Positions 27,027 to 35,919 of a stretch of 64,000 nucleotides of DNA are shown here, one piece after another. The stretch lies in contig NZ_JAGYIU010000004.1 in assembly GCF_018402495.1 (NCBI RefSeq), forward strand, positions 124,001-188,000, given 5' to 3'. The DNA is from Pseudoalteromonas sp. (GTDB lineage: Bacteria; Pseudomonadota; Gammaproteobacteria; Enterobacterales; Alteromonadaceae). Made by a program: the position numbers and the translations under genes. Numbering within the stretch: position 1 is the stretch's first letter; each line of letters opens with the position of its first letter. The notes below the pieces were generated by a model. The model had not been told where the DNA came from and searched no databases. It worked only from the letters and a program-made list of their open reading frames with translations.

Positions 27027-28568
27027 ATGAAACTAACAAAATTAGCCACAGCCGCATTATTGGCAGGCTGGGCGTTCGCAAGCTCTGCAGCGGTTGATAC
27101 CGATAAGATTTCAGAGGTGATCAATACCTCAATGGCGCGTTTTGATGTACCGGGAATGGCCGTTGCTGTCGTTGAAAATGATCAAGTTGTATTCGCTAAA
27201 GGGTTTGGTGTGGCAAACTTAAATACGAATAGTAAGGTTAATAAAGATACCTTATTTGGTATTGCTTCAAATACTAAAGCGTTTACTAGTGCGGCACTGG
27301 CAAAGCTGGTGGATGAAGGGAAACTAAGCTGGGATGACCGCGTAATTGACCATCTCCCCGAGTTTAGATTGTATGACCCTTACGTTACCCGTGAAATGCG
27401 AATACGCGATCTACTGAGTCATCGTAGCGGTTTAGGGCTAGGTCAAGGCGATTTAATGATTTGGCCAAGTACAGATAAATCGGTAGCCGATATTTTATCG
27501 GGGCTGAAATATTTAAAACCAGCTAGCAGCTTTCGCAGCCAATATGCTTATAACAACCTAATGTTTGTTACCGCCGGTGAAGTTGTTGCGCGTGTATCGG
27601 GGATGAGCTGGAGCGATTACATTGAAAAAAATATTCTCCAGCCACTAAATATGACCAATTCGCGCGCTGGCTTTTCACGTATTGCAAAAAACAACAAAAA
27701 CTGGGCCATTGGGCACATTCCAATGAACGACAAACTGCATCCCTTTTTTGTTAATTACCTTGAAGACTTTAGAGGAGCAGGGGCGATTGCATCAAGTGTC
27801 AACGATATGAGTCAATGGTTACGTACTCAGTTGGCTGGCGGTAAAATGCCTAATGGTGAGCAGCTATTTAGTGAGAAACAACAAATACAAATGTGGCATC
27901 CACATATTACATCACTGGCATCAAAGAGTGCTTATGAGGCGTACCATCAGCAATTTAGAGGCTATGGATTAGGTTGGAGCATAGAAGATTATCATGGCGT
28001 TAAAAAGCTCTCCCATGGTGGAGGGATTTTAGGCATGGTATCGCAGGTAACGCTAGTGCCTGAAAAAAAACTAGGCATTGTTATTTTATCTAATCAGCAA
28101 GCATTTAGTGCACTTTCTGCAGTGACTCATGAAATACTAGAAGACGCACTCGAACTTGAAGATAAAGACTGGGTAGAAGAGTTAGCTAACAAGCACTTTA
28201 CTAGCAAGAAAAAAGCTTATGAAAATGCAGCACCCAAAATCCTAAAAGATACGCAACCGCAGCTAGCCAATATTCACTATACTGGCACGTTACATGATAA
28301 CTGGTATGGCGATGTCGTTGTTGAAGAGCTTGATGGTAAATTACGTATTGATTTTACCCATACAAAACGCCTTAAAGGTGAGCTGGCGCATTACACAGGG
28401 AATACCTTTATTGTTAAGTGGGATGAAAAGTTATTGGAGGCTGATGCATTTATTCATTTTTCAATGAATGCAGATAATCGCGTGGAATCGGCAAAAATGC
28501 ATGCAGTTTCAACCCAAGTAACCGATTTTAGCTTTGACTTTAGAAACCTAGATTTAACAGCAAAATAG
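27027..28568 (+). CDS. Exported serine hydrolase, beta-lactamase/penicillin-binding fold (class C-like)
   Basis: A 513-residue secreted protein with a signal peptide (about 1-22, cleavage after SSA). The hydrolase domain (about 25-370) has the SxxK motif SNTK (near 84-87), the YxN motif YAYNN (near 174) and HGGG in KLSHGGGILG (near 330). The C-terminal domain of about 110 residues is typical of EstB/DUF3471-like hydrolases. It may be an esterase or peptidase rather than a true beta-lactamase. AAAGGAATAA overlaps the previous stop, and this gene closes the creA operon. Confidence 0.88.
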   Translation: MKLTKLATAALLAGWAFASSAAVDTDKISEVINTSMARFDVPGMAVAVVENDQVVFAKGFGVANLNTNSKVNKDTLFGIASNTKAFTSAALAKLVDEGKLSWDDRVIDHLPEFRLYDPYVTREMRIRDLLSHRSGLGLGQGDLMIWPSTDKSVADILSGLKYLKPASSFRSQYAYNNLMFVTAGEVVARVSGMSWSDYIEKNILQPLNMTNSRAGFSRIAKNNKNWAIGHIPMNDKLHPFFVNYLEDFRGAGAIASSVNDMSQWLRTQLAGGKMPNGEQLFSEKQQIQMWHPHITSLASKSAYEAYHQQFRGYGLGWSIEDYHGVKKLSHGGGILGMVSQVTLVPEKKLGIVILSNQQAFSALSAVTHEILEDALELEDKDWVEELANKHFTSKKKAYENAAPKILKDTQPQLANIHYTGTLHDNWYGDVVVEELDGKLRIDFTHTKRLKGELAHYTGNTFIVKWDEKLLEADAFIHFSMNADNRVESAKMHAVSTQVTDFSFDFRNLDLTAK

Positions 28569-28603
28569 TTAGCTAAAGCTGAGTTTAGTATCAACCAAAG
28601 TCG

Positions 28604-28631
28604 CAAAGCCACCAAAAGGTGGCTTTGTTAT
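28604..28631 (+). terminator. Hairpin terminator after the serine hydrolase gene
   Basis: Perfect 10-bp stem CAAAGCCACC/GGTGGCTTTG with an AAAA loop (28604-28613 with 28618-28627). The T-run after it is short. It separates the creA operon from the next gene. Confidence 0.7.
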
Positions 28632-28663
28632 ACTTAACGGGCAACTTAATTTTGGAGTTAGCT

Positions 28664-29587
28664 ATGCGCACTGCGATTATTTCTCATCCTCACTGTCGTA
28701 AACATAAAATGATTGACGATCATCCCGAATGCCCAGAGCGTTTAGATGCAATTAACGACCGCTTACTTGCCAGTGGATTAAATGTTGCTATTGAGCAAAA
28801 ACAAGCGCCTAAGGCATTACGCGAGCATTATTTGCTTGCGCACAGTGAGCAACACATTAAACATGTAGAAAGTATGATCCCAACCGAAGGGCTCAGCGAT
28901 TTAGATGGTGATACCTGGTTATGCCCCGATTCATTCAAAGCGATTGAACGCGCTGTAGGGGCTGGCTTACTCGCTGTTGATGATATTTTAGCGGGTAAGT
29001 TAGACGCTGCGTTTTGTTCGGTACGCCCGCCAGGGCATCACGCTAATCGAGATAGTTCCTCAGGGTTTTGTGTGTTCAACAATATAGCCATAGCCGTTAA
29101 ATATGCACAAAGCAAAGGGATAAAACGCATTGCCATTATTGATTTCGACGTACATCACGGCAATGGCACACAAGACATTTTTATGGATGACGACAACGTA
29201 TTATTGTGCTCGTTATTTCAGCATCCGTTTTACCCAAATACTGCGGTAAAAAATAATGCCACCTTAGTTAACTCGCCGCTCCCTATTGCGAGTGACGGCA
29301 ACGATTTAAAAGCAGTATATGAGCAACAATGGCTACCAAAGCTCATAGAATTTAAGCCTGAACTACTTTTTATCAGTGCAGGTTTTGACGCGCATCTTGA
29401 AGATGACATGGCCAGTCTCAAATTTGTTGAAAGTGATTATATATGGCTTACCGAGCAGTTAGCGCAATTTAGCCAACAGCATCATTGTTTAGGCATTATT
29501 TCTTACCTAGAGGGAGGATACTCACTGTCGGCCCTCGGGCGCAGCGCGATTGCACACGTTAAAGCGTTAGTTGATTTCGGCGAGTAA
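28664..29587 (+). CDS. Histone deacetylase family (acetylpolyamine amidohydrolase-like) protein
   Basis: Zinc-dependent deacetylase fold, 307 residues from ATG 28664 (GGAG upstream; an in-frame TTG at 28619 is unsupported). Motifs: HPECPERLDAI, the catalytic RPPGHHAN (about 126-133), the zinc ligands in IDFDVHHGNGTQDIF (about 164-178), FISAGFDAHLEDDMA, and the C-terminal LEGGYSLSAL. In bacteria such enzymes act on acetylated polyamines, acetate-type compounds or proteins; the substrate is not predictable. Its last 21 bases overlap the convergent small gene. Confidence 0.9.
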   Translation: MRTAIISHPHCRKHKMIDDHPECPERLDAINDRLLASGLNVAIEQKQAPKALREHYLLAHSEQHIKHVESMIPTEGLSDLDGDTWLCPDSFKAIERAVGAGLLAVDDILAGKLDAAFCSVRPPGHHANRDSSSGFCVFNNIAIAVKYAQSKGIKRIAIIDFDVHHGNGTQDIFMDDDNVLLCSLFQHPFYPNTAVKNNATLVNSPLPIASDGNDLKAVYEQQWLPKLIEFKPELLFISAGFDAHLEDDMASLKFVESDYIWLTEQLAQFSQQHHCLGIISYLEGGYSLSALGRSAIAHVKALVDFGE

Positions 29588-29866
29588 CGCAAACGCTTGG
29601 CTTGGTGTGAGTTGCTCTATTTTACTTAAGCAGCATTGCCCCTCTTTTGCTAAATATTCTTTTACTAGCTCTGCTAATTGGCTTGCACTAAGCGCCGTGA
29701 GCGAATGGCCGCTTAAGCTTTGATAGCCACTAATCTTATCTAAAATAATGACTTTTTGCTGTTCACTAGCTTCCATAGTGTAAATAAAGTCTTGTAAATC
29801 ATTGGCGTGCTCCATTAGCTCAATTTCATCATTATAAATAATAATTTGTGGGTAACTGATGCTCAT
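29567..29866 (-). CDS. Small conserved-type protein, unknown function (possibly DUF4144-like)
   Basis: A 99-residue soluble protein. A beta-strand start (SYPQIIIYNDEIELMEHANDLQDF) is followed by helical segments ending in LTPSQAFALLAEI. It looks like the small DUF4144-type proteins of Alteromonadales and Vibrio, but that is a weak recollection rather than a motif-based call. AGGACA precedes the ATG at suitable spacing. It overlaps the convergent deacetylase gene by 21 bases. Confidence 0.6.
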   Translation of the reverse strand: MSISYPQIIIYNDEIELMEHANDLQDFIYTMEASEQQKVIILDKISGYQSLSGHSLTALSASQLAELVKEYLAKEGQCCLSKIEQLTPSQAFALLAEIN

Positions 29867-29942
29867 CTATTGTCCTAAATCAAATTGTTTTTTACTGAAT
29901 AATTTATAATCATTAATTGGTTTAATTTTGGATGTAGAAGTA

Positions 29943-32474
29943 ATGCCTCACACAAGCCGCTATCAAAAAGTATGCGATGTATTTACTAATAAAGTGATCG
30001 CTTGCGCTAAGGATACCCCTTTAATTGAAGCGGTGAAACTAATGAGTGCGCACAATGTTAGTGCTATTTTTATTAAACAACAGCAACAAATAGTAGGCGT
30101 ATGGACTGAAACAGATTGTTTAAGACTTAATTTTTCTAATCGGGCACTTAGGCAAGTGGCAATTGAAAATGTCATGTCGAGCCCAGTATTAAGCGTGCCT
30201 AGCCAGCAATTATTAACCGAGACGGCCATGGTGTTTAATAATCATGGTGTAAGGCATTTATTAGTCACTGATACGAATGAAACTCCCTGCGGTGTGATCA
30301 GTATTACGGATATTGTAAACAATCAAGGGTTAGAACATTACTTACAATTTAGGCCAATAAATGATCAATATAATAAAAACATTAGAATAGTACCGAGTTC
30401 ATTAACTATCCATGATGCGCTAAGCATGATGCGTGAACACGCTGAAAAAGTGATTTTGGTGTTTAATGAAGCTGAAAATACGCATGGTATTATTACTCAC
30501 CGAGATTTACTAAAGCTTATCACTGAGCAACACAATCATTATATTTGTTGGGACCTAGCTAGTCGACCACTGCATAAAATAAGCCCTAAAGACAGCCTTT
30601 TTGATGCTTACAAGTTAATGTCACAAAGCAATATTCGGCATTTGGTGGTTAGCGAAAACGATCAAATTAATGGCGTGTTGTCGCTTGAAAACTTAATTAA
30701 TGAAATTGAAACGGCTTATTGTTGTGAGCTTGAAAAAGTACTTCAGCAGCGTGATATTGCATTGCAGCATTCGCAGCGTAACTTATTTTTAGCCAATAAA
30801 ATTATCGACTCCTCCTTAGATGGCATAATGATCACCGATTCAAATGGGGTCATTATGCAAGTAAATCCTGCATTTACCCACTTAACGGGCTACAAAGAAT
30901 ATGAAGTGATTGGTAAGCGACCCAATATGTTAAGTTCAGGGCGCCATGATAAAAACTTTTATACAAAAATGTGGAATTCATTGGCCAAAACCGGAGTATG
31001 GCAAGGGGAGATCCATAACCGCAAAAAGTGTGGCGATATTTATATTGAATGGCTCAGTATTATAGAAATAAAAGAGCCTGGTAATAGTGATGTGATTTAT
31101 GCAGCTATTTTTAGTGATATAACAGAGCGAAAAAGCGCCGAAGAAAAAGTGGTGCAGTTAGCATATTTTGATGAGCTAACTGGTTTACCAAATCGGCGCT
31201 TATTTAACGATAGACTCTCTATGGCGCTTGCCTCAGCACACAGAGATAGACAGATGTTAGCAGTGATGTTTATTGATCTAGATCGCTTTAAAGAGGTTAA
31301 TGATAGCTTAGGGCATAATGCAGGGGATACGCTATTAAAATTAGTGTCAAAGCGCATTATTAACACGTTAAATGAGGGCGATACACTAGCCCGCTTAGGC
31401 GGTGATGAGTTTGTTGTATTGTGTGAGATAAATAAAGTAGAAGCAGTTATTAATCTAGCAGAGAGTATTTTAAACCACTTAAATGCACCGTTTAAATTAG
31501 AAGGCTTTGAAGTCGGTGTTACTGCTTCAATAGGCGCGGCTGTTTATCCTGATGATGGCTTAGAGAGTGAAACATTATTAAAGCACGCCGATATTGCTAT
31601 GTACCGCTCAAAAGATGTCGGTCGTAATTCATTTCAATTATTTCAACCTTCGATGAATGCGCGGTCGTTAGAGCGTTTAGCCATGATGAGCCGATTTCAA
31701 CATGCACTCGAAAATAATGAGTTTGAGCTTTATTTTCAGCCTAAACAATGTTTAAAAACAGGTGTAATTATGGGGGCTGAAGCACTTTTGCGCTGGCGTG
31801 ATCCCGACTTAGGAGTTATTTCGCCGGCGCAGTTTATTCCGCTTGCGGAAGAGTTAGGTTTGGTTGTACGTTTAGATTTATGGGTTATAAATCAAGCCGG
31901 TAAAGAGTTAACTCTTTGGCAAACGCACGGGATTAACGCCGGACGTTTAGCGATTAATGTCTCTGCCTGTCATTTAAGCCAAGGTAAATTGGCCGATAGT
32001 ATTCAAACCATGTTAACGCGCTATCAACTACCCGGTAGCTTACTTGAAATTGAGCTCACTGAAAGCAGTTTTATTAGTTCGTTTTCACAGGCTAAAAAGC
32101 AGCTGCAACAGCTCAAAGCGTTGGGGGTTCATATAGCACTGGATGATTTTGGCACAGGCTATTCTGCATTAAGTTATTTAACTAAGCTTCCTTTTGATAC
32201 TTTGAAAATAGACGCGAGTTTTATCGCTAAAATTCCGGATGAGTATGGTAATAGTCAAATTGTAGCAGCAATCATTGCCATGGCAGCAAGCTTAGGGCTG
32301 GTGGTGGTTGCAGAGGGGGTTGAGCATGCCTCGCAAGAGGTACACTTAGCTGAAATAGGCTGTAATATTATTCAAGGGTATTATTATTGCCGCCCGTTAA
32401 CGCAGCTGCAATGGCTTGATTTTTATCATCAAGCCATTACAAAACACCCTGATCAGCCTACGGTTATTTCATAA
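29943..32474 (+). CDS. CBS(x4)-PAS-GGDEF-EAL signalling protein
   Basis: Soluble 843-residue c-di-GMP protein from ATG 29943 (a TTG at 29928 is in frame; neither has a strong Shine-Dalgarno). Two CBS pairs (about 10-125 and 135-260) suggest sensing of adenine nucleotides or SAM. They are followed by PAS (about 285-400, ITDSNGVIMQVNPAFTHLTGY), GGDEF (about 405-565, intact LGGDEF near 485) and EAL (about 585-840: GAEALLRWR, INVSACHL, IELTESSF, DDFGTGYSALSYL, LKIDASFI, AEGVEH). Both catalytic domains look complete. Its 3' end overlaps the convergent DUF2797 gene by 22 bases. Confidence 0.9.
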   Translation: MPHTSRYQKVCDVFTNKVIACAKDTPLIEAVKLMSAHNVSAIFIKQQQQIVGVWTETDCLRLNFSNRALRQVAIENVMSSPVLSVPSQQLLTETAMVFNNHGVRHLLVTDTNETPCGVISITDIVNNQGLEHYLQFRPINDQYNKNIRIVPSSLTIHDALSMMREHAEKVILVFNEAENTHGIITHRDLLKLITEQHNHYICWDLASRPLHKISPKDSLFDAYKLMSQSNIRHLVVSENDQINGVLSLENLINEIETAYCCELEKVLQQRDIALQHSQRNLFLANKIIDSSLDGIMITDSNGVIMQVNPAFTHLTGYKEYEVIGKRPNMLSSGRHDKNFYTKMWNSLAKTGVWQGEIHNRKKCGDIYIEWLSIIEIKEPGNSDVIYAAIFSDITERKSAEEKVVQLAYFDELTGLPNRRLFNDRLSMALASAHRDRQMLAVMFIDLDRFKEVNDSLGHNAGDTLLKLVSKRIINTLNEGDTLARLGGDEFVVLCEINKVEAVINLAESILNHLNAPFKLEGFEVGVTASIGAAVYPDDGLESETLLKHADIAMYRSKDVGRNSFQLFQPSMNARSLERLAMMSRFQHALENNEFELYFQPKQCLKTGVIMGAEALLRWRDPDLGVISPAQFIPLAEELGLVVRLDLWVINQAGKELTLWQTHGINAGRLAINVSACHLSQGKLADSIQTMLTRYQLPGSLLEIELTESSFISSFSQAKKQLQQLKALGVHIALDDFGTGYSALSYLTKLPFDTLKIDASFIAKIPDEYGNSQIVAAIIAMAASLGLVVVAEGVEHASQEVHLAEIGCNIIQGYYYCRPLTQLQWLDFYHQAITKHPDQPTVIS

Positions 32475-33262
32475 GAGGTGAACTTACGAATATTAATTAC
32501 GCCAGTATCGAATAGTAAATATTGGCCTTTAATACCTTGTAACACCCCACTAACAACGGGGTTTTTATCAAAGTTAAATGAGCTAATTTTACTTGGGTAT
32601 TCGATGACAGGAAAATCAAGATTCACGACATCTTCGTCAAGCTGTTCAATGGCGGTTGCACCAAATAACTCACTGAGCTCTGTTAATTTTTCACTAATTT
32701 GTGGAATAAGCTCAGCGGCCGCGGCTTTTAAGTCAATAGTATCGTTTTGCCCTTTAAGCATATTCCGCCAATTAGTTTTATCAGCAATAAACTGTGCGAG
32801 CGCTACTTCAACGAGGCCAGATTGCAAACGCGTTTGCACTTTAAAAATAGGCAGCGCCTGAGTTGCTCCTTGATCAATCCAGCGGGTAGGAATTTGAGTG
32901 TGGCGAGTAATACCTACTTTTAACCCTGAAGTATTAGCTAAGTAAACATAATGCGGGATCATGCAGTTTTGTTCGCCCCACTGCGGCTCACGACACGTAC
33001 CTTGATCGTAGTGGCAGGTTTCAGGTTTCATAATACACATATCGCAACTAGCAAGCTTGCGCATACATACAAAGCAATGCCCTTGAGAGTAACTTTTTTT
33101 AGTTTTTTTACCACAGTTAGCACACAAAATTGTGCCACTAAAAGTAAGCGTGAGTTGCTTACCCATCAAGGCATTTAAATCAACTAGCTTATCACCCACA
33201 GGTAGGTGATATTGAACGGGATTTGTTAAACTCGACTTTAATTTACGCAGTGTACCTTGCAT
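32453..33262 (-). CDS. DUF2797 family protein (putative zinc-binding, GIY-YIG-like)
   Basis: A 269-residue protein. Three Cys pairs (CANC near 48-51, CFVC and CDMC) and later Cys residues (CHYDQGTC, QNC) near residues 48-105 look like zinc ribbons. They are followed by YVYLANTSGLKVGITRHTQIPTRWIDQGA, which resembles the GIY-YIG core (HYVYLA...KVGITR). The C-terminal half is mixed alpha/beta. This pattern is that of DUF2797 proteins; no function is established that I know of, and nuclease activity is a guess from the fold. Confidence 0.8.
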   Translation of the reverse strand: MQGTLRKLKSSLTNPVQYHLPVGDKLVDLNALMGKQLTLTFSGTILCANCGKKTKKSYSQGHCFVCMRKLASCDMCIMKPETCHYDQGTCREPQWGEQNCMIPHYVYLANTSGLKVGITRHTQIPTRWIDQGATQALPIFKVQTRLQSGLVEVALAQFIADKTNWRNMLKGQNDTIDLKAAAAELIPQISEKLTELSELFGATAIEQLDEDVVNLDFPVIEYPSKISSFNFDKNPVVSGVLQGIKGQYLLFDTGVINIRKFTSYEITVG

Positions 33263-33283
33263 CTTTACTTGGCCCCAAAGATG

Positions 33284-35824
33284 TTAAAAAGGGGAGTTTA
33301 ACATTTTTAGACTGTATTGGCTGTTTAAGAAGTTTAAATATTTATCATATGGGAGCGCTTTTGCGTATAAATAACCTTGAGTACGATCGGCTTTCATTGT
33401 GCTGAGTAACTCATGAACCTCTTGAGTTTCTACGCCCTCAATAGTGATTGTTAGTCCTAGGTTATGTGCCATATCTATGGCTGTTTGCACAATGACCTGA
33501 TGTGCTCGATTATTCGTTAAATCAAACACAAACGACTTATCTACTTTAAGTTCACTAAAGTGATAATCAACTAAATAGCTAAGTGATGAATAACCAGTAC
33601 CAAAGTCGTCTAACACCACCTTAACGCCAAGTGTGGTAAGTTCAGCAACTAAGGTCACTAATGCATCTTGATTTTCAACAAAGGCAGATTCAGTTAGCTC
33701 AAATTTTAATAAATGCGCCGCAACGTGATGCTTAATTAAAAGGTTTTCTACTTTTTCGGTTAAATTGGCAATCGCTAAATTTTTTGCACTTAAATTAACG
33801 CTAATACTATGATCAGTTACGCCCTCGTTTGCGAGCTTTGCAATGTCTTTGCAGGCTTGCTCAATAACCCAAAGAGTTAACTCATTAATAATACCGGTGT
33901 GCTCGGCGAGTATAATGAGTTTTTCTATCGAAATATTTTTAAATTCAGCATTAGGCCAGCGAAGTAAGGCTTCAGCCCCATTTACACTGTTACTCTGTAA
34001 GCAGACTTGTGGCTGATAAAAAAGCGCAAGCTGATCATTTCTTATTGCTTGCTGTAGCTTAGCTGCAAGCGCAACGTCCATGGTTAAATTATTATGCACA
34101 GGCGATGAACTCACTTTAGTAAGACTATGCTTAGCGTCATGTAATGCTAAATAGCCTCGTTTTAACCAAAACTCAAAATCATCACGCTTACCGTAGGCGC
34201 TAATCCCCACACTGTAATTAAGTTGCAGGTCTAAACCTTTTATTTGATATATTTTTGGTAACTTACTGACTACTTTTTTTAACAACGTCTCAAGCGTATG
34301 TTGGCTCTGATTTTTAGTAGAAATACAGGCAAATACACCACTGCCCAAATCAGCAATTTTAGCAGGTTGATTAACCTCACTATTTAAATTAAAAAACTCT
34401 CGCTCAAAGCTCAATTGGCACTCGAGTTCGTGAGCAACATGTTTAATTAATTCATATCCTTGGGAGGGAGTAATAATTGTATTTAGCGAGTTAAAATGGC
34501 GTATCTTAACCAAACATAAAGTGGTGGAGCGTTGCTGAGTTTTTAGTGCTATAAAAGCATATTTTAGTTTTGCGCTATTGAGCAGTTTTGTTTGCTGAGT
34601 ATGTGTTGCATGATACAAAGCGCGTTCTCGCTGATAGCGAACCCGATCAGCCAGTGCCATAGCCATTAGGACAATTTCACACAAAATAGCCATTAAAAAA
34701 GCGTGGCGTATAAAAAAGCTATAGGAGATAACGCCCGTGAGTTCTAAAGGTTGTATGGCCGCACCAATAATCAGGGGTATCCACGAAAATACGTAAAATT
34801 TAGCCCAACGAAACCCATATTTTAACTTGTTATAAATTAAAATAAAGCAGACGATATAAAGCAAGCCTAAAATGACAAAAAATAAAGGGGCCGCTATATT
34901 TTCAGGAATAAAAAAGCTTAGCATACCAAGAACTAGCATCAGCTTTAGCAACCCAATACTTAATTTATAACGCCAGCAGCAGTCTTTATGATAGCGTAAA
35001 AAAAGTGTGCAAAAGGCGAGCGTAAAAAACGCAATGGTGTAATTTACCACTACTATTTTTTCGTGAATAAATAACTGCCATTCTAGCGGCCATAAATAAA
35101 AACCAAACCCAAGCACGGTACCCATTAGTGCAATGGCGCTAATAATGTAGCCAATATAGACCAAATATACGCGGTCTTTAATGCCAAAATACAACAATAG
35201 GTTATACAGTGAGGCCATTAACAACACGCCAACAAAAATTCCCCAAATACCCGTTTGTGAGCGCACCAATTCAACAAATTCTTTATGCCGATACAAATGA
35301 ACTGGGGTTTTACTGATCCCCACAGTATCTATTTTTATAATGAAGCGCTGTGAAGATTGTCCCTCAAGATTAAAACGAATATGAGGCACACTGTATTTAA
35401 ACAAAGTAAGGCGTGGCTCTTTATCGCCAAGTTTATAAGTGTCGAGTAGTTGGTTGTTATTATTGAGCCGATATATAGTAAGATAATCCACCATGGGGTT
35501 ATCAAAATGTACTACCACATCTTCTAATCGACTGCTTTTGTTTTCTAAATCAAGGCGTAACCAGTAATTTTGCTGTTTAAAACTCCAAGGGATAGTGTCA
35601 AACGCTTGCTGTATAAACTGGCCCTGTTTGTTCATTATGTCTTCAAAGCTCTGCGCTTTAGTTTCATCAATGTAGTAGGCATGATCGAGGTAAACAGGGG
35701 TTATTTTATCTATGGTATAGCGTGAGGGCATTACAAAGTTTGTAGACAATGTACTGATAATAAAAAAGATAAAAATAAGTATCACGACCGCTATGGCATG
35801 ATAGCGCAAGGTTTTAAATTCCAA
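33284..35824 (-). CDS. 7TMR-DISM sensor with degenerate GGDEF and intact EAL domain
   Basis: Membrane c-di-GMP phosphodiesterase candidate, 846 residues. An N-terminal membrane anchor (about 10-30) is followed by a periplasmic 7TMR-DISM extracellular domain (about 45-185, with WLRLDLENKS), seven membrane helices (about 195-395), a short coiled linker, a GGDEF-like domain (about 410-565) and EAL (about 580-835). The GGDEF motif is lost (LGSGVF), so no synthase activity is expected. EAL is complete: GAEALLRWP, NLSAKNL, ELTESAFV, DDFGTGYSSLSYL, LKVDKSFV, IEGVET. The periplasmic domain probably binds a carbohydrate-like ligand. Confidence 0.9.
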   Translation of the reverse strand: MEFKTLRYHAIAVVILIFIFFIISTLSTNFVMPSRYTIDKITPVYLDHAYYIDETKAQSFEDIMNKQGQFIQQAFDTIPWSFKQQNYWLRLDLENKSSRLEDVVVHFDNPMVDYLTIYRLNNNNQLLDTYKLGDKEPRLTLFKYSVPHIRFNLEGQSSQRFIIKIDTVGISKTPVHLYRHKEFVELVRSQTGIWGIFVGVLLMASLYNLLLYFGIKDRVYLVYIGYIISAIALMGTVLGFGFYLWPLEWQLFIHEKIVVVNYTIAFFTLAFCTLFLRYHKDCCWRYKLSIGLLKLMLVLGMLSFFIPENIAAPLFFVILGLLYIVCFILIYNKLKYGFRWAKFYVFSWIPLIIGAAIQPLELTGVISYSFFIRHAFLMAILCEIVLMAMALADRVRYQRERALYHATHTQQTKLLNSAKLKYAFIALKTQQRSTTLCLVKIRHFNSLNTIITPSQGYELIKHVAHELECQLSFEREFFNLNSEVNQPAKIADLGSGVFACISTKNQSQHTLETLLKKVVSKLPKIYQIKGLDLQLNYSVGISAYGKRDDFEFWLKRGYLALHDAKHSLTKVSSSPVHNNLTMDVALAAKLQQAIRNDQLALFYQPQVCLQSNSVNGAEALLRWPNAEFKNISIEKLIILAEHTGIINELTLWVIEQACKDIAKLANEGVTDHSISVNLSAKNLAIANLTEKVENLLIKHHVAAHLLKFELTESAFVENQDALVTLVAELTTLGVKVVLDDFGTGYSSLSYLVDYHFSELKVDKSFVFDLTNNRAHQVIVQTAIDMAHNLGLTITIEGVETQEVHELLSTMKADRTQGYLYAKALPYDKYLNFLNSQYSLKMLNSPF

Positions 35825-35861
35825 TATTAATCTATGCTCTGATTGTTTTTTTATAGTGTAG

Positions 35862-35891
35862 CAGTAAAAAGCGCAGATAATCTGCGCTTTT
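35862..35891 (-). terminator. Terminator of the purD transcript
   Basis: Near-perfect palindrome centred at 35879 (AAAAGCGCAGA/TCTGCGCTTTT, 35867-35877 with 35881-35891). The left A-run becomes a T-run on the minus strand; the right T-run could also act on the plus strand. Confidence 0.85.
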
Positions 35892-35919
35892 ATAAAATTT
35901 ACTCGTTAGTTATCAATCG

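Noticed and set aside
29943..29945. TTG at 29928 as an alternative start of the CBS-PAS-GGDEF-EAL gene
   Set aside because: No better ribosome-binding site than the ATG at 29943; the ATG was kept, but the choice is weak.
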